A DNA stretch of 64,000 nucleotides from NCBI GenBank assembly GCA_016926235.1, contig JAFGOZ010000191.1:16741-80740 (forward strand). The letters are read 5' to 3'. Below are positions 1-8,729 of the stretch, in pieces. Origin of the DNA: Bacteroidales bacterium. Lineage in GTDB: Bacteria; Bacteroidota; Bacteroidia; Bacteroidales; UBA10428. Position 1 is the stretch's first letter, and each line of letters begins with the position of its first letter. The notes below the pieces were generated by a model. The model saw only the letters and a program-made list of their open reading frames with translations. It did not search any database and was not told where the DNA came from. Made by a program: the position numbers and the translations under genes.

Positions 1-269
1 TAAAAAGGTTCACCCAATTAAGCGGAGCTTCCATACCGGAAGATCTGATGGATAAACTGGAATCAAATAAAGAAAATCCCGGAAAAATAGAACAACTGGG
101 TATTGATTTTGCAATAGAACAAACACGGGACCTGCTTAGCAAAGGTGCTCCCGGACTCCATTTCTATACTTTAAATAAATCAAGAGCAGTAGTTGAAATA
201 TTTGAAACTCTGTCACTTGAATTTTTAAGAGGGAAAGAGAAAAACCAGTACAGGCTGGATTTTAAATAA
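1..269 (+). CDS. metF: Methylenetetrahydrofolate reductase, C-terminal end (partial)
   Basis: The reading frame is already open at base 3 and runs into the window edge, so only about the last 89 residues are seen. MetF reduces 5,10-methylene-THF to 5-methyl-THF for methionine synthesis, using FAD, in the cytoplasm. Recognition rests on the final part of the TIM barrel: RFTQLSGASIP, then GIDFAIEQTRDLL and GLHFYTLNKS, which match the family's closing strands (the HFYTLN motif is highly typical). An internal ATG at 48 is not a start. The gene converges on the dipeptidase gene about 100 bases downstream. The rest of the protein cannot be judged. Confidence 0.88.
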   Translation, partial: KRFTQLSGASIPEDLMDKLESNKENPGKIEQLGIDFAIEQTRDLLSKGAPGLHFYTLNKSRAVVEIFETLSLEFLRGKEKNQYRLDFK

Positions 270-280
270 GCTGTTAAATA

Positions 281-362
281 TTAGCTATTACATATCAGCC
301 ATTAACTATTAGCTATTTCCCTTTCACCTTTTACCTCTTTTCAACTAACAACTAATAGCTAA
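281..362. repeat. Short inverted/direct repeats in convergent intergenic gap
   Basis: TTAGCTATTA at 281-290 has its exact reverse complement at 353-362, and a near copy (TTAGCTATTT) lies at 309-318. A pyrimidine-rich stretch (about 316-341, CCTTTCACCTTTTACC) sits between. The arms are about 62 bases apart with no T-tract, so a classical terminator is unlikely. Related AGCTATT words occur at 54988-55003 in another convergent gap. Confidence 0.4.
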
Positions 363-366
363 AAGC

Positions 367-1812
367 TTAAATAGTTTTAAGTACCTCAACCAAATAATCC
401 CAAAACCTCTTCACCGAAGGAATATAAACTTTCTCATCCGGTGAATGGGGATGATTGATGGTGGGGCCAAATGACACCATTTCCATATTGGGATATTTAC
501 TGCCAATAATGCCGCACTCCAGCCCAGCATGAACAATTATTACCTCAGGCTTTTCCCCATTCATCTTTTTATAAACCAAAACAACATGTTTCAATATGTT
601 TGAATCCGGATCAGGTTTCCAGCCCGGGTAAGCACCATCTCTTTCAACCTGTGCACCTGCTAATGCCAATAAACTTTGCATACGGTTAGCCAAATGGTTT
701 CTTACTGAATCAATTGAGCTCCTGAGCAGGCAATGAACCGATATCTTCCCTGTCATTGTTGCTACAACCGATAAGTTAGTAGATGTTTCCACAACATCAC
801 TAAAACTCTTTTCCATATTTATTACGCCATTTGGCAGACCCTGTAAAATACTTAGTATGTTATTCTGTTTTTCGACAGGCAACACTTTGCCAGGCAAGTT
901 GGCCGGATATATCTCAAATTTAAAATCCGGTTCTGAAGCAGAAGTCTCTGACAATATCAGTTTTTCATATTCTTTCACATAGGCATGAAACAGCTTGTCA
1001 ATTTTTGCAGGTATGATAACCTCAGCCTTTGCCTCACGGGGTATAGCATTACGCATATTGCCCCCATTTATGGATGCTATCCTGATACCAAATTTTTGAG
1101 CGGATTCCCACAGGAAACGTATTAATATTTTAATTGCATTACCTCTGCCCAAATGTATATCAATACCAGAGTGTCCTCCTTTTAACCCTTTCACCGCAAC
1201 CATATAGGGTAATCCATCCCTGCTAATATCTTCCTCCTTATATTCAAAGAAAGCCGAAAGGTTTTCGCCACCGGCACAACCGATAATAACTTCTCCATCC
1301 CTCTCCGTATCCAGGTTAAGCAGCATATTACCCGACAGAATATTTTCCTGTAGTCCGAATGCTCCTGTCATTCCTGTTTCTTCATCAATGGTAAACAAAC
1401 ATTCAACAGGACCGTGAGTAATATCATCAGAATCCAGAAGTGCCAGCATAGCAGCTACACCAATGCCGTTATCTGCCCCTAAGGTTGTACCGTTAGCTTT
1501 TACCCAATCCCCATCAATAATCGCTTCTATGGGATCTTTTTCAAAATCATGCTCTTTTTCACTGTTTTTTTGGGGTACCATATCCAGGTGTGATTGTAAA
1601 ACCAATACAGGCTTGCCTTCACTCCCTTTCGATGCAGGTTTCTTTACAATTACATTTCCAGTGTTATCTTTTATTGCTTCAAGTTTTCGTTTTTCTGCAA
1701 AATCTAAAATATATTGCACAACTTCAGCTTCTTTCCCTGACGGACGTGGAATCTGGGTTAAATCATAAAAAAAATTCCATAATTTTTGGGGCTGTAAATT
1801 CTGAATCATCAT
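367..1812 (-). CDS. pepD: Aminoacyl-histidine dipeptidase (cytosol non-specific dipeptidase, peptidase M20)
   Basis: A 481-aa zinc dipeptidase of the M20/PepD family, predicted to hydrolyse dipeptides such as carnosine-type X-His in the cytoplasm. Metal and catalytic motifs are present in order: LQSHLDMVP (first His and catalytic Asp), TLGADNGIGVAA (bridging Asp), IDEETGMTGA (catalytic Glu pair), and near the end HAGLECGIIG and FGPTINHPHSPDE (last His). Length fits PepD (about 480-490). The open frame extends upstream to 1863, but that extension is hydrophobic and AT-rich; the tandem ATG ATG at 1812/1809 starts the conserved MIQNLQPQKLW region, so 1812 was chosen. Single-gene unit, divergent from the T9SS protein at 2034. 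Confidence 0.92.
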   Translation of the reverse strand: MMIQNLQPQKLWNFFYDLTQIPRPSGKEAEVVQYILDFAEKRKLEAIKDNTGNVIVKKPASKGSEGKPVLVLQSHLDMVPQKNSEKEHDFEKDPIEAIIDGDWVKANGTTLGADNGIGVAAMLALLDSDDITHGPVECLFTIDEETGMTGAFGLQENILSGNMLLNLDTERDGEVIIGCAGGENLSAFFEYKEEDISRDGLPYMVAVKGLKGGHSGIDIHLGRGNAIKILIRFLWESAQKFGIRIASINGGNMRNAIPREAKAEVIIPAKIDKLFHAYVKEYEKLILSETSASEPDFKFEIYPANLPGKVLPVEKQNNILSILQGLPNGVINMEKSFSDVVETSTNLSVVATMTGKISVHCLLRSSIDSVRNHLANRMQSLLALAGAQVERDGAYPGWKPDPDSNILKHVVLVYKKMNGEKPEVIIVHAGLECGIIGSKYPNMEMVSFGPTINHPHSPDEKVYIPSVKRFWDYLVEVLKTI

Positions 1813-2033
1813 TTTGTGTTTTAAAAATACAAATGTAAATGATTTAAATATTAAAAAGAACACCTATGTCTACACTGAATTGTGGGTGATTAATACTTAT
1901 ATAATAATTAAAACATTTAGAAATAGTTAAATATAAAATAACACTTTTTATGGTTTAGTAAAAAAAAAAACTTAACTTTATCATGCAATGATATTTAGCA
2001 AGAAAAGTATTTAACTATAAACCAATACATACC

Positions 2034-5000
2034 ATGAAAAAATTAATACTATTTATTTTCATTCTTACAATATCAGGGATGAATACAAACAATCTTTATG
2101 CACAAGTTGCTGAAACAATTAATGACGTTAACATTGTAGAAAAGCAGAATGTAATGCATTTACCTGTTATGAATAGCATTAAGGGAAATACTATTGATAC
2201 AACAGGTGCCTTATGGAACAATGGACCTTTGGTTACTCACCCTGATTCAGGTATAGGTGGTGCTGATGAAAGTCGGACACAAACATCATTAGGACTTACT
2301 ACCTATGGATTCACTTTCTCCCTATCAACTGGGTTCAGAATAGCTGACGATTTCACAGCTACCTCGATATGGAAAATAGATTCTATAATTTACTTTGGTT
2401 ATCAAACCAATTCCACAATAATTCCAACAATAAACTGGGCAACCATATTAATTTGGGATATGAGTCCCGACCTTGGTGGTAATATTATTTTTGGTAATGC
2501 TGGAACAAACTACCTTTCAGACACTTCATGGAGTGGAATTTATAGAATTCCAGGAGAAACAGGAGGTAGTATAGCAAGGCCTATAATGAAGATTGTCTGT
2601 GACTTATCTGATTCAAATTTAATACTTGAACCAGGTACCTACTGGCTTGATATGCTAGCCGGGGGAAGCCTGGCATCCGGGCCGTATATGCCTCCAATCA
2701 GCATCTGGAATCAAACTACTACCGGAAATGCATTACAATATTCAGGTTCCTGGGCTAACTTGGTATCTGGTTCATATCAACAAGGAGCGCCCTTTATTAT
2801 ATATGGTAAGAAATTAACCCTAATTGACATGACAGTAAAATCATGGTTATACCCCCTTGATGATATTGAACTTTCAAGTACTACTCCCATTACCGTTCAG
2901 GTCCAAAATACCGGAGATACTGCTATAAGCCAATTCCAGCTATCATATTCTATAGACAGTGGATTGACATATATAACTCCAGAAACTGTAAACCACACAC
3001 TTCAACCAGGAGAAACTTATACATACACATTTACCACACGCGCAAACCTTTCAGCTTATAAAAAACATTATTGCAGTGCTAAAATAATATTAGCTGAAGA
3101 TATGATTGCTGGAAATGACTCTCTCTTAAAATCCTTTTATAATTATAAAAAGATATCAACCTTCCCATATATAGAGGACTTTGAAGCAGAACATGACTGG
3201 TACCATGGCATGATAAGTGGTTCCGACTCATGGGAATTGGGTGAACCCGAAGGTGCTATTATTGACACTGTACCGCCTTCTGGAGGACTAAATGTATGGA
3301 TGACCGATCTGGATGCGAATTATCCCAATAATGAAGAATCATACGTGATAAGTCCTGCCTTTGATTTACGAAGCCTTGATAATGCTTATATAAACATGTC
3401 TGTAAACTATTATCAGGACGATATGACAGCGCTACAATACTCACTCGATAAGGGAAAATCATGGAAAACTTTTGGTGCAACGAACAGTCAGGGATACAAT
3501 TGGTATAATGTCAACAATGGAGATAACGATTATTGGAGCGGGGACGCCGGAGATTGGCAAACAACCACTCATAGCCTGAAAACATTAGTTGGAAAAAACA
3601 ATGTATTATTCAGGGTATGGTTTAAATCCGATGACGCAGGTACTTATGACGGTTTCGCCTTTGACAATTTTATGATATTTGAACCTGCAAATGATCTCGA
3701 ACTGGCAGAATGGGTATATCCAACAAAAGGGTGTGATCTGTCAGCCACTGACAGCATTATGGTGAAGGTCATTAACACTGGGACAATAGCAAAAGATACT
3801 TTCATGCTAATTTACTCCGTTGACGGAGGCTCAACAGAAGTAAGCGAACTGGTTATTCATCATATAGCTGCAGGTGGGGAATATATTCATACATTTGCTA
3901 CAAAAGCCGATCTGTCAGGTGCCGGAACTAATAATTGTTATGCCTATCTTGCAATGAATAATGATGAAATTGAGTTTAACAACCGGATTAGCTTTACACT
4001 TACTAAGGCACCAGCTTCAAATACATTCTCACAGAATTTTGAAAGTTACCTTACTGGTAACGGCTGGTCGCTGGAAGCCCAATCTAAAAATGCCTGGTCA
4101 TGGAATTCCGGAAACACTCCCACTAACTACACAGGGCCTTCAACAAGTCATGGAGGAAGTGGATATATGTTCACTCCTGCATATTTGGGATATCCGGAAC
4201 TAACTACCAGCTTCTACAGCCCATGTCTTGATTTTTCAACAAACGACTATGGCAGTCTGAATTTCTGGAGCCATATGTATGGTGCCGATATGGGTGAGAT
4301 GCATGTAGATTTGTTAAGACCTTCCGGATGGGAAAACGATGCACTGGTATTTGAAGGCCAACAGCAAATAAGTGGAAATGAAGCATGGCAGGAAAACGCC
4401 CTTCTCCTTCCAAACGATGTTGAACAGATAAGAATAAGATCAATAGCCGGCAGTGGGTTATTAAGCGATATGGCAGTTGATGATATTAATATCTCCGGGG
4501 CAGATTCTCTGGATGCAGGTGTTGTCTCCATTGACCCCCCGGTATATGAAGTATTACCTACAAATCCATTGTTACCTAAAGCTACAGTTAAAAACTTTGG
4601 TGGAACAGATCAAACTTTTAAAGTGTTTATTTCCTCAGGAAGCTACCTTGATTCTGCAACCGTTAGTTTAGCTGCATTAGTTAGCGAACAGGTAACATTT
4701 TCAGAATTTATGCCAGTTGATGGTTTAAGTCAGACGTTAACAGTATGGACCGTTTTACCCGATGACTCCTATACTGATAATAATTCGATAAGTATAGTTT
4801 ATGACGCTTATGACACCCTAACCAAAGCATATTCTTACATTGCCTACAATCCTTACGATGCCTATGAAGGTCCATGCTTCTTTTATCTACAAAGACCGGA
4901 TAAAATGTTTAGGATAAGTCCTTCTCAAGCAGCTATGCAATTTGTTGCTGCCGGATCCTGGGCTGAAGGGAACTGGATAGGTGCTGAATACTATGGCAAC

Positions 5001-6863
5001 TGGGTTTCATTTGATACTCTTACAGGAGAAAGAACAGTACTTATGAATCTTGGAGCTGATTACATGGGACTTGCATATGACTGGACCACCAGCAAAATGT
5101 ATGGATTGGATGTAAATGGAAATTTATATGCTGTAGGACTTACAGATGGTACCGCTACATATATTGGAAATTCCTCCATTTCTGGTGGTACGATGATCAA
5201 CCTGGCATGTGATTCTGCTGGTAATTTATTTACAGTAGATATAGTGAACGATTCTTTATATCAAATAGATAAAACTACCGCAGCATCTAAAAGTATTATG
5301 CATATTGGTTTTGATGCCAGCTTTGCACAGGATATGGAATATGACCATTATAATCACACTATGTACATGGCTGCCTTCAATGTTTCAACATGGAGAGGCG
5401 AATTACGTGTTGTTGATTTTGATAATGATACAACTTTTCTGGTAGATGCTTTTGAAAACGATGCAGAAATTACAGCATTAGCTATTCCATATAAAATGCA
5501 CGGTCAAACCAATATTGTTGGCTACGGCCTGCCAGGAGAAACACAACCTGCTTTTATTGATATGACAAACCATACTGTAGATGCATATATTACAAATTAT
5601 GCTGACATAACTTCACAGATAGCTACTTTCATACTTTCTGATGGAGCTACAGCAACCGTATCAGGGGTTGAACAAGTAAGCGGAGTAACAGTAAATGATT
5701 TTACTAATCCTGTAACCTACGTAGTATCAAATGGCGGAAATACGCAAGACTGGATAGTTACAGTACACCAGACGCTGGCAAAAATACTTACATACAGCAT
5801 ACCTGAACAGACACAACCAGCTGAAATCGACGATACCACACGTATTATCGAAGTTGTAGTTGCCCCGGAAACAGACAGGGACAGCCTTGTTGCCAGTTTT
5901 ACCCTTTCTCCGGGAGCTATTGCGAAAGTAAATGGAATTATTCAGACATCAGGGGTTACTCCTAACAGTTTTATAGAATGGGTAACCTATTGGGTGATCA
6001 ATGGCAGTGATTCATTAGACTGGAGTATCCATTTAAAAAAGGCTGATATGACAGGAACTGACTTCATAACATATAGTTTCGCCCAGGAAACAGGCCCTGC
6101 CGAAATAGATAAAGATGAACACACTATTGACATTGAAGTTGCTCCAAGTGCTAACCTTAGTAACTTAACAGCCAATTTTATTTTGTCCTATGGTGCCCAG
6201 GCAATGATAGGACCGGCCTTCCAGGAAAGCGGAGTAACATCAAATGATTTCAATGATGAAGTGATTTATACTGTATTTTCCGGTATGGGTGATGTAAAGG
6301 ATTGGTTTGTAAATGTTACCCGTGTGCTTTATACAGGAAATAGTATTGTAGCATTTAAAATGCCATACCAGGTTGGAAGTGAGGATATCGATGAAGGAAG
6401 CAGTAGTGTAGATATTGATGTTGAATCGGGAGTAGATGTCAGCAATATGCGCCCGGATAATATCTCTCTTTCTCCGGGAGCTAATATTTCTCCATCTGCA
6501 AGTCAAAGCCGGGACTTCTCATCCGGACCTGTAACCTATACTGTAACATCCGAAAGTGGAAGTAGCAGATCATGGCATGTTGACGTGAATGTTCTCGTTA
6601 AAGTAGAAGCCATTTCAGATGTTTCAGGAATATTGGTTTACCCGATACCGGCATCACATCTGTTAAACATCGAATCTCAGAGCAATACTATCGAACAAGT
6701 AAGAATGATTGACATGGTTGGAAAAACGGTTATGATACTACCAAATAGTTCGCATCAGCAGTCATTGAAAATAAATGTCAGGACGCTGCAACCCGGATTA
6801 TATTTCCTTGAAGTTGTAACTCCAACTGGTACTTCTCTAAAACGTGTTGAAATAATTAAGTAG
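2034..6863 (+). CDS. Large secreted T9SS cargo protein with adhesion-type and DUF5018-like repeats
   Basis: A 1609-aa exported protein. Residues 1-24 form a Sec signal peptide ending LYAQ. The N-terminal third resembles bacterial surface beta-sandwich modules: CARDB-like segments around 260-360 and 560-650 (TVQVQNTGDTAIS, MVKVINTGTIAKD) alternate with choice-of-anchor J/MAM-like segments around 375-550 and 660-830 (YIEDFEAEHDW, SYVISPAFDLRS). About 920-1155 reads as a beta-propeller-like region (MYGLDVNGNLYAV). Four tandem repeats of about 88 residues follow (about 1160-1525), each with ETQPAEID-like openings and SFTLSPGA/TYxVxNG words, like DUF5018. The last about 75 residues are a type A T9SS sorting domain (GLYFLEVVTPTG, ending KRVEIIK). 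No catalytic motif seen; an adhesin or matrix role is inferred. A strong terminator follows. Confidence 0.85.
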   Translation: MKKLILFIFILTISGMNTNNLYAQVAETINDVNIVEKQNVMHLPVMNSIKGNTIDTTGALWNNGPLVTHPDSGIGGADESRTQTSLGLTTYGFTFSLSTGFRIADDFTATSIWKIDSIIYFGYQTNSTIIPTINWATILIWDMSPDLGGNIIFGNAGTNYLSDTSWSGIYRIPGETGGSIARPIMKIVCDLSDSNLILEPGTYWLDMLAGGSLASGPYMPPISIWNQTTTGNALQYSGSWANLVSGSYQQGAPFIIYGKKLTLIDMTVKSWLYPLDDIELSSTTPITVQVQNTGDTAISQFQLSYSIDSGLTYITPETVNHTLQPGETYTYTFTTRANLSAYKKHYCSAKIILAEDMIAGNDSLLKSFYNYKKISTFPYIEDFEAEHDWYHGMISGSDSWELGEPEGAIIDTVPPSGGLNVWMTDLDANYPNNEESYVISPAFDLRSLDNAYINMSVNYYQDDMTALQYSLDKGKSWKTFGATNSQGYNWYNVNNGDNDYWSGDAGDWQTTTHSLKTLVGKNNVLFRVWFKSDDAGTYDGFAFDNFMIFEPANDLELAEWVYPTKGCDLSATDSIMVKVINTGTIAKDTFMLIYSVDGGSTEVSELVIHHIAAGGEYIHTFATKADLSGAGTNNCYAYLAMNNDEIEFNNRISFTLTKAPASNTFSQNFESYLTGNGWSLEAQSKNAWSWNSGNTPTNYTGPSTSHGGSGYMFTPAYLGYPELTTSFYSPCLDFSTNDYGSLNFWSHMYGADMGEMHVDLLRPSGWENDALVFEGQQQISGNEAWQENALLLPNDVEQIRIRSIAGSGLLSDMAVDDINISGADSLDAGVVSIDPPVYEVLPTNPLLPKATVKNFGGTDQTFKVFISSGSYLDSATVSLAALVSEQVTFSEFMPVDGLSQTLTVWTVLPDDSYTDNNSISIVYDAYDTLTKAYSYIAYNPYDAYEGPCFFYLQRPDKMFRISPSQAAMQFVAAGSWAEGNWIGAEYYGNWVSFDTLTGERTVLMNLGADYMGLAYDWTTSKMYGLDVNGNLYAVGLTDGTATYIGNSSISGGTMINLACDSAGNLFTVDIVNDSLYQIDKTTAASKSIMHIGFDASFAQDMEYDHYNHTMYMAAFNVSTWRGELRVVDFDNDTTFLVDAFENDAEITALAIPYKMHGQTNIVGYGLPGETQPAFIDMTNHTVDAYITNYADITSQIATFILSDGATATVSGVEQVSGVTVNDFTNPVTYVVSNGGNTQDWIVTVHQTLAKILTYSIPEQTQPAEIDDTTRIIEVVVAPETDRDSLVASFTLSPGAIAKVNGIIQTSGVTPNSFIEWVTYWVINGSDSLDWSIHLKKADMTGTDFITYSFAQETGPAEIDKDEHTIDIEVAPSANLSNLTANFILSYGAQAMIGPAFQESGVTSNDFNDEVIYTVFSGMGDVKDWFVNVTRVLYTGNSIVAFKMPYQVGSEDIDEGSSSVDIDVESGVDVSNMRPDNISLSPGANISPSASQSRDFSSGPVTYTVTSESGSSRSWHVDVNVLVKVEAISDVSGILVYPIPASHLLNIESQSNTIEQVRMIDMVGKTVMILPNSSHQQSLKINVRTLQPGLYFLEVVTPTGTSLKRVEIIK

Positions 6864-6880
6864 ACTTTATAGAACAAATT

Positions 6881-6920
6881 AAAAAGGAGAACCGTCATGA
6901 TGATGGTTCTCTTTTTTTTT
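6881..6920 (+). terminator. Rho-independent terminator
   Basis: GAGAACC at 6887-6893 pairs with GGTTCTC at 6905-6911; inner bases extend the stem to about 11 pairs with a 3-base loop. A run of nine T follows immediately. It lies 24 bases after the stop of the large T9SS protein. Confidence 0.9.
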
Positions 6921-7015
6921 ATAATAAAACCCTATTCCTAAAAAAATGTTAAATTCACCAAATTGTAAAACATTTCGGTTTAAAAACAGTTTACTAAATT
7001 ATTAAACGATCTAAT

Positions 7016-7540
7016 ATGAAAAAGTTTGGAATTGTCGGAATTCTAGCTTTAAGTCTTCTAATAAATGCAAAGTCCCAGGATTTGAAATGGCATACCTTAG
7101 AAGAAGCTGTTGCACTAAATAAAGAAAATCCTAAAAAGATTATGATTGATTTTTATACAGACTGGTGTGGATGGTGCAAAAAAATGGATGCCGGCACATT
7201 CAACCACCCTGCTATAGTTGATGCTTTTAATAAATACTTTTATGTAGTGAAGTTCAATGCTGAATCAAAAGGACAAGTTGAATTTAATGGTAATACATAT
7301 AGAAACGTAGGGGAAGGAAGGTCTACACACATGTTCGCCGCCACATTTGCATCAATGAATGGAAGAATCGGTTATCCTACCATCGTTTTTTTTGATGAGA
7401 ACCTTACCCGGTTATCTGTTGAACCGGGTTATAAAGATGCTAAATCACTGGAACCTCTTTTACATTACTTAGGGAAAAATTTGTATAAAAGCATGAGCTA
7501 TACAGATTTTATAAAAACTTTTCCAAGCCAGATAAATTAA
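7016..7540 (+). CDS. Exported thioredoxin-family protein
   Basis: A 174-aa protein with an N-terminal signal peptide (residues 1-20, hydrophobic GILALSLLINA, cleavage near KSQ). The thioredoxin fold is recognised from IDFYTDWCGWCKKMD (active-site CGWC at about 52-55), the conserved RIGYPTIVFFDE cis-proline strand at about 121-132, and the spacing. It most resembles thioredoxin_7/DUF255-like periplasmic proteins. The likely role is a thiol reductase or chaperone acting on extracytoplasmic cysteines; the substrate is unknown. It stands alone between a terminator and a convergent lipoprotein gene. Confidence 0.85.
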   Translation: MKKFGIVGILALSLLINAKSQDLKWHTLEEAVALNKENPKKIMIDFYTDWCGWCKKMDAGTFNHPAIVDAFNKYFYVVKFNAESKGQVEFNGNTYRNVGEGRSTHMFAATFASMNGRIGYPTIVFFDENLTRLSVEPGYKDAKSLEPLLHYLGKNLYKSMSYTDFIKTFPSQIN

Positions 7541-7620
7541 ACTGCGTTTAGAAATAACATTCTATACAATTGCTTTTTTAATACCCAAATTAAACCGACT
7601 TATATTAAATTAAGCTTTCA

Positions 7621-8721
7621 TTACTTTTTTAACAATGAGGCAGGCATTAACATTTTTTGGCCAAACTGCGAAATAAGCACTGTACCATTAAAAAGGTTAT
7701 TTCTTTCCAACGTCAGAGATACCTCTACCTGCGCCGGTACCCGGTAAATTAATCCCTTATTTGCTGCCCCTTCATCCAATCCATTAAACAATTTATCTAT
7801 ATTGGGATCTATATCCAACCTTGTGATAACATTTACAGGATTTCCCAACTTGCTTGTTGCAGGTAATATTCCCTCCGTTTTCGAAAACTTACAAAGTATA
7901 TCCTGTTTAAGTTCTACCCTTTCCTCCGGAATAAAATCTATAATATAACAACTATTGTCCTTTAATTCTTTTCCAATAAATAAGGATAGATATTCTTCTT
8001 CAATCTTGTTTAGTTCTTCCACACTCACTTCCATAGCTTTTCCCTCTGGCATTGCATCATATTGCCCTGCTATCAGTTTAAACCTGCGTTTTCTGGTTTT
8101 AATTATAAAATTAGCTGCCTCCCGGGCTTTTTCCTGATCTGTTTTTTTCTCCAGATAAGATTTAATTACGGGTACTTTTATAAATGCTGTATCAACAAAT
8201 AGAGTTTTGTAGATAGTATCTTTCTCTTCATAGAAATTTCGTTTAACTGACACATCTTTAAAGTCAGGAATGTTAGACTCTTTATCTAGTTTATCAATGT
8301 TTGAGTAACCAGCAATATACGAAACCGGAGAAATATCAGCAATTAAGCCCTGGCCTGAAAGCGAAAGCAAAGCAATGAGTTGACTCGTATTTCCCGAAAC
8401 TTTTGCACCATACAATTCATTTGGATCATTATCCTGGTAAGTAGTCAGATCAACCTGCCGTATTTGCCAAATTACCTCATCCTGTTCAATTACTTTATCA
8501 ATGCCCAAATATTCCTTTGCCCAATCTGCATAGGGTCCTCTAACCAAAGTAGTTTTTTCAACATAAATATGAAATTGCAGATGGGTGCGTGGCAACGAAT
8601 AAAAAAATGAAACACCCTTCACGTCCTCCATTTTTCTTGCGTTACTTACCGAAATATTTATCTTATTTGTACAACCAAATACTAAAAATAAAGCGCCCAG
8701 GTAAAAAATTATATTTCTCAT
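7621..8721 (-). CDS. DUF4831 family lipoprotein
   Basis: A 366-aa protein of unknown function, resembling the DUF4831 family of Bacteroidota (FSYSLPRTHLQF-like opening, GPYADWAKEYLGID, and the later DQEKAREAANFIIKTRKRRF segment). The N-terminus MRNIIFYLGALFLVFGC is a lipoprotein signal with lipobox LVFGC, so it is probably anchored to a membrane. The frame can also begin at a GTG at 8733 that overlaps the stop of nnr as GTGA, but the ATG at 8721 gives the cleaner lipoprotein signal and was chosen. It lies directly downstream of nnr and is probably co-transcribed. No catalytic motif is seen. Confidence 0.8.
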   Translation of the reverse strand: MRNIIFYLGALFLVFGCTNKINISVSNARKMEDVKGVSFFYSLPRTHLQFHIYVEKTTLVRGPYADWAKEYLGIDKVIEQDEVIWQIRQVDLTTYQDNDPNELYGAKVSGNTSQLIALLSLSGQGLIADISPVSYIAGYSNIDKLDKESNIPDFKDVSVKRNFYEEKDTIYKTLFVDTAFIKVPVIKSYLEKKTDQEKAREAANFIIKTRKRRFKLIAGQYDAMPEGKAMEVSVEELNKIEEEYLSLFIGKELKDNSCYIIDFIPEERVELKQDILCKFSKTEGILPATSKLGNPVNVITRLDIDPNIDKLFNGLDEGAANKGLIYRVPAQVEVSLTLERNNLFNGTVLISQFGQKMLMPASLLKK

Positions 8722-8729
8722 AGTCAAAA

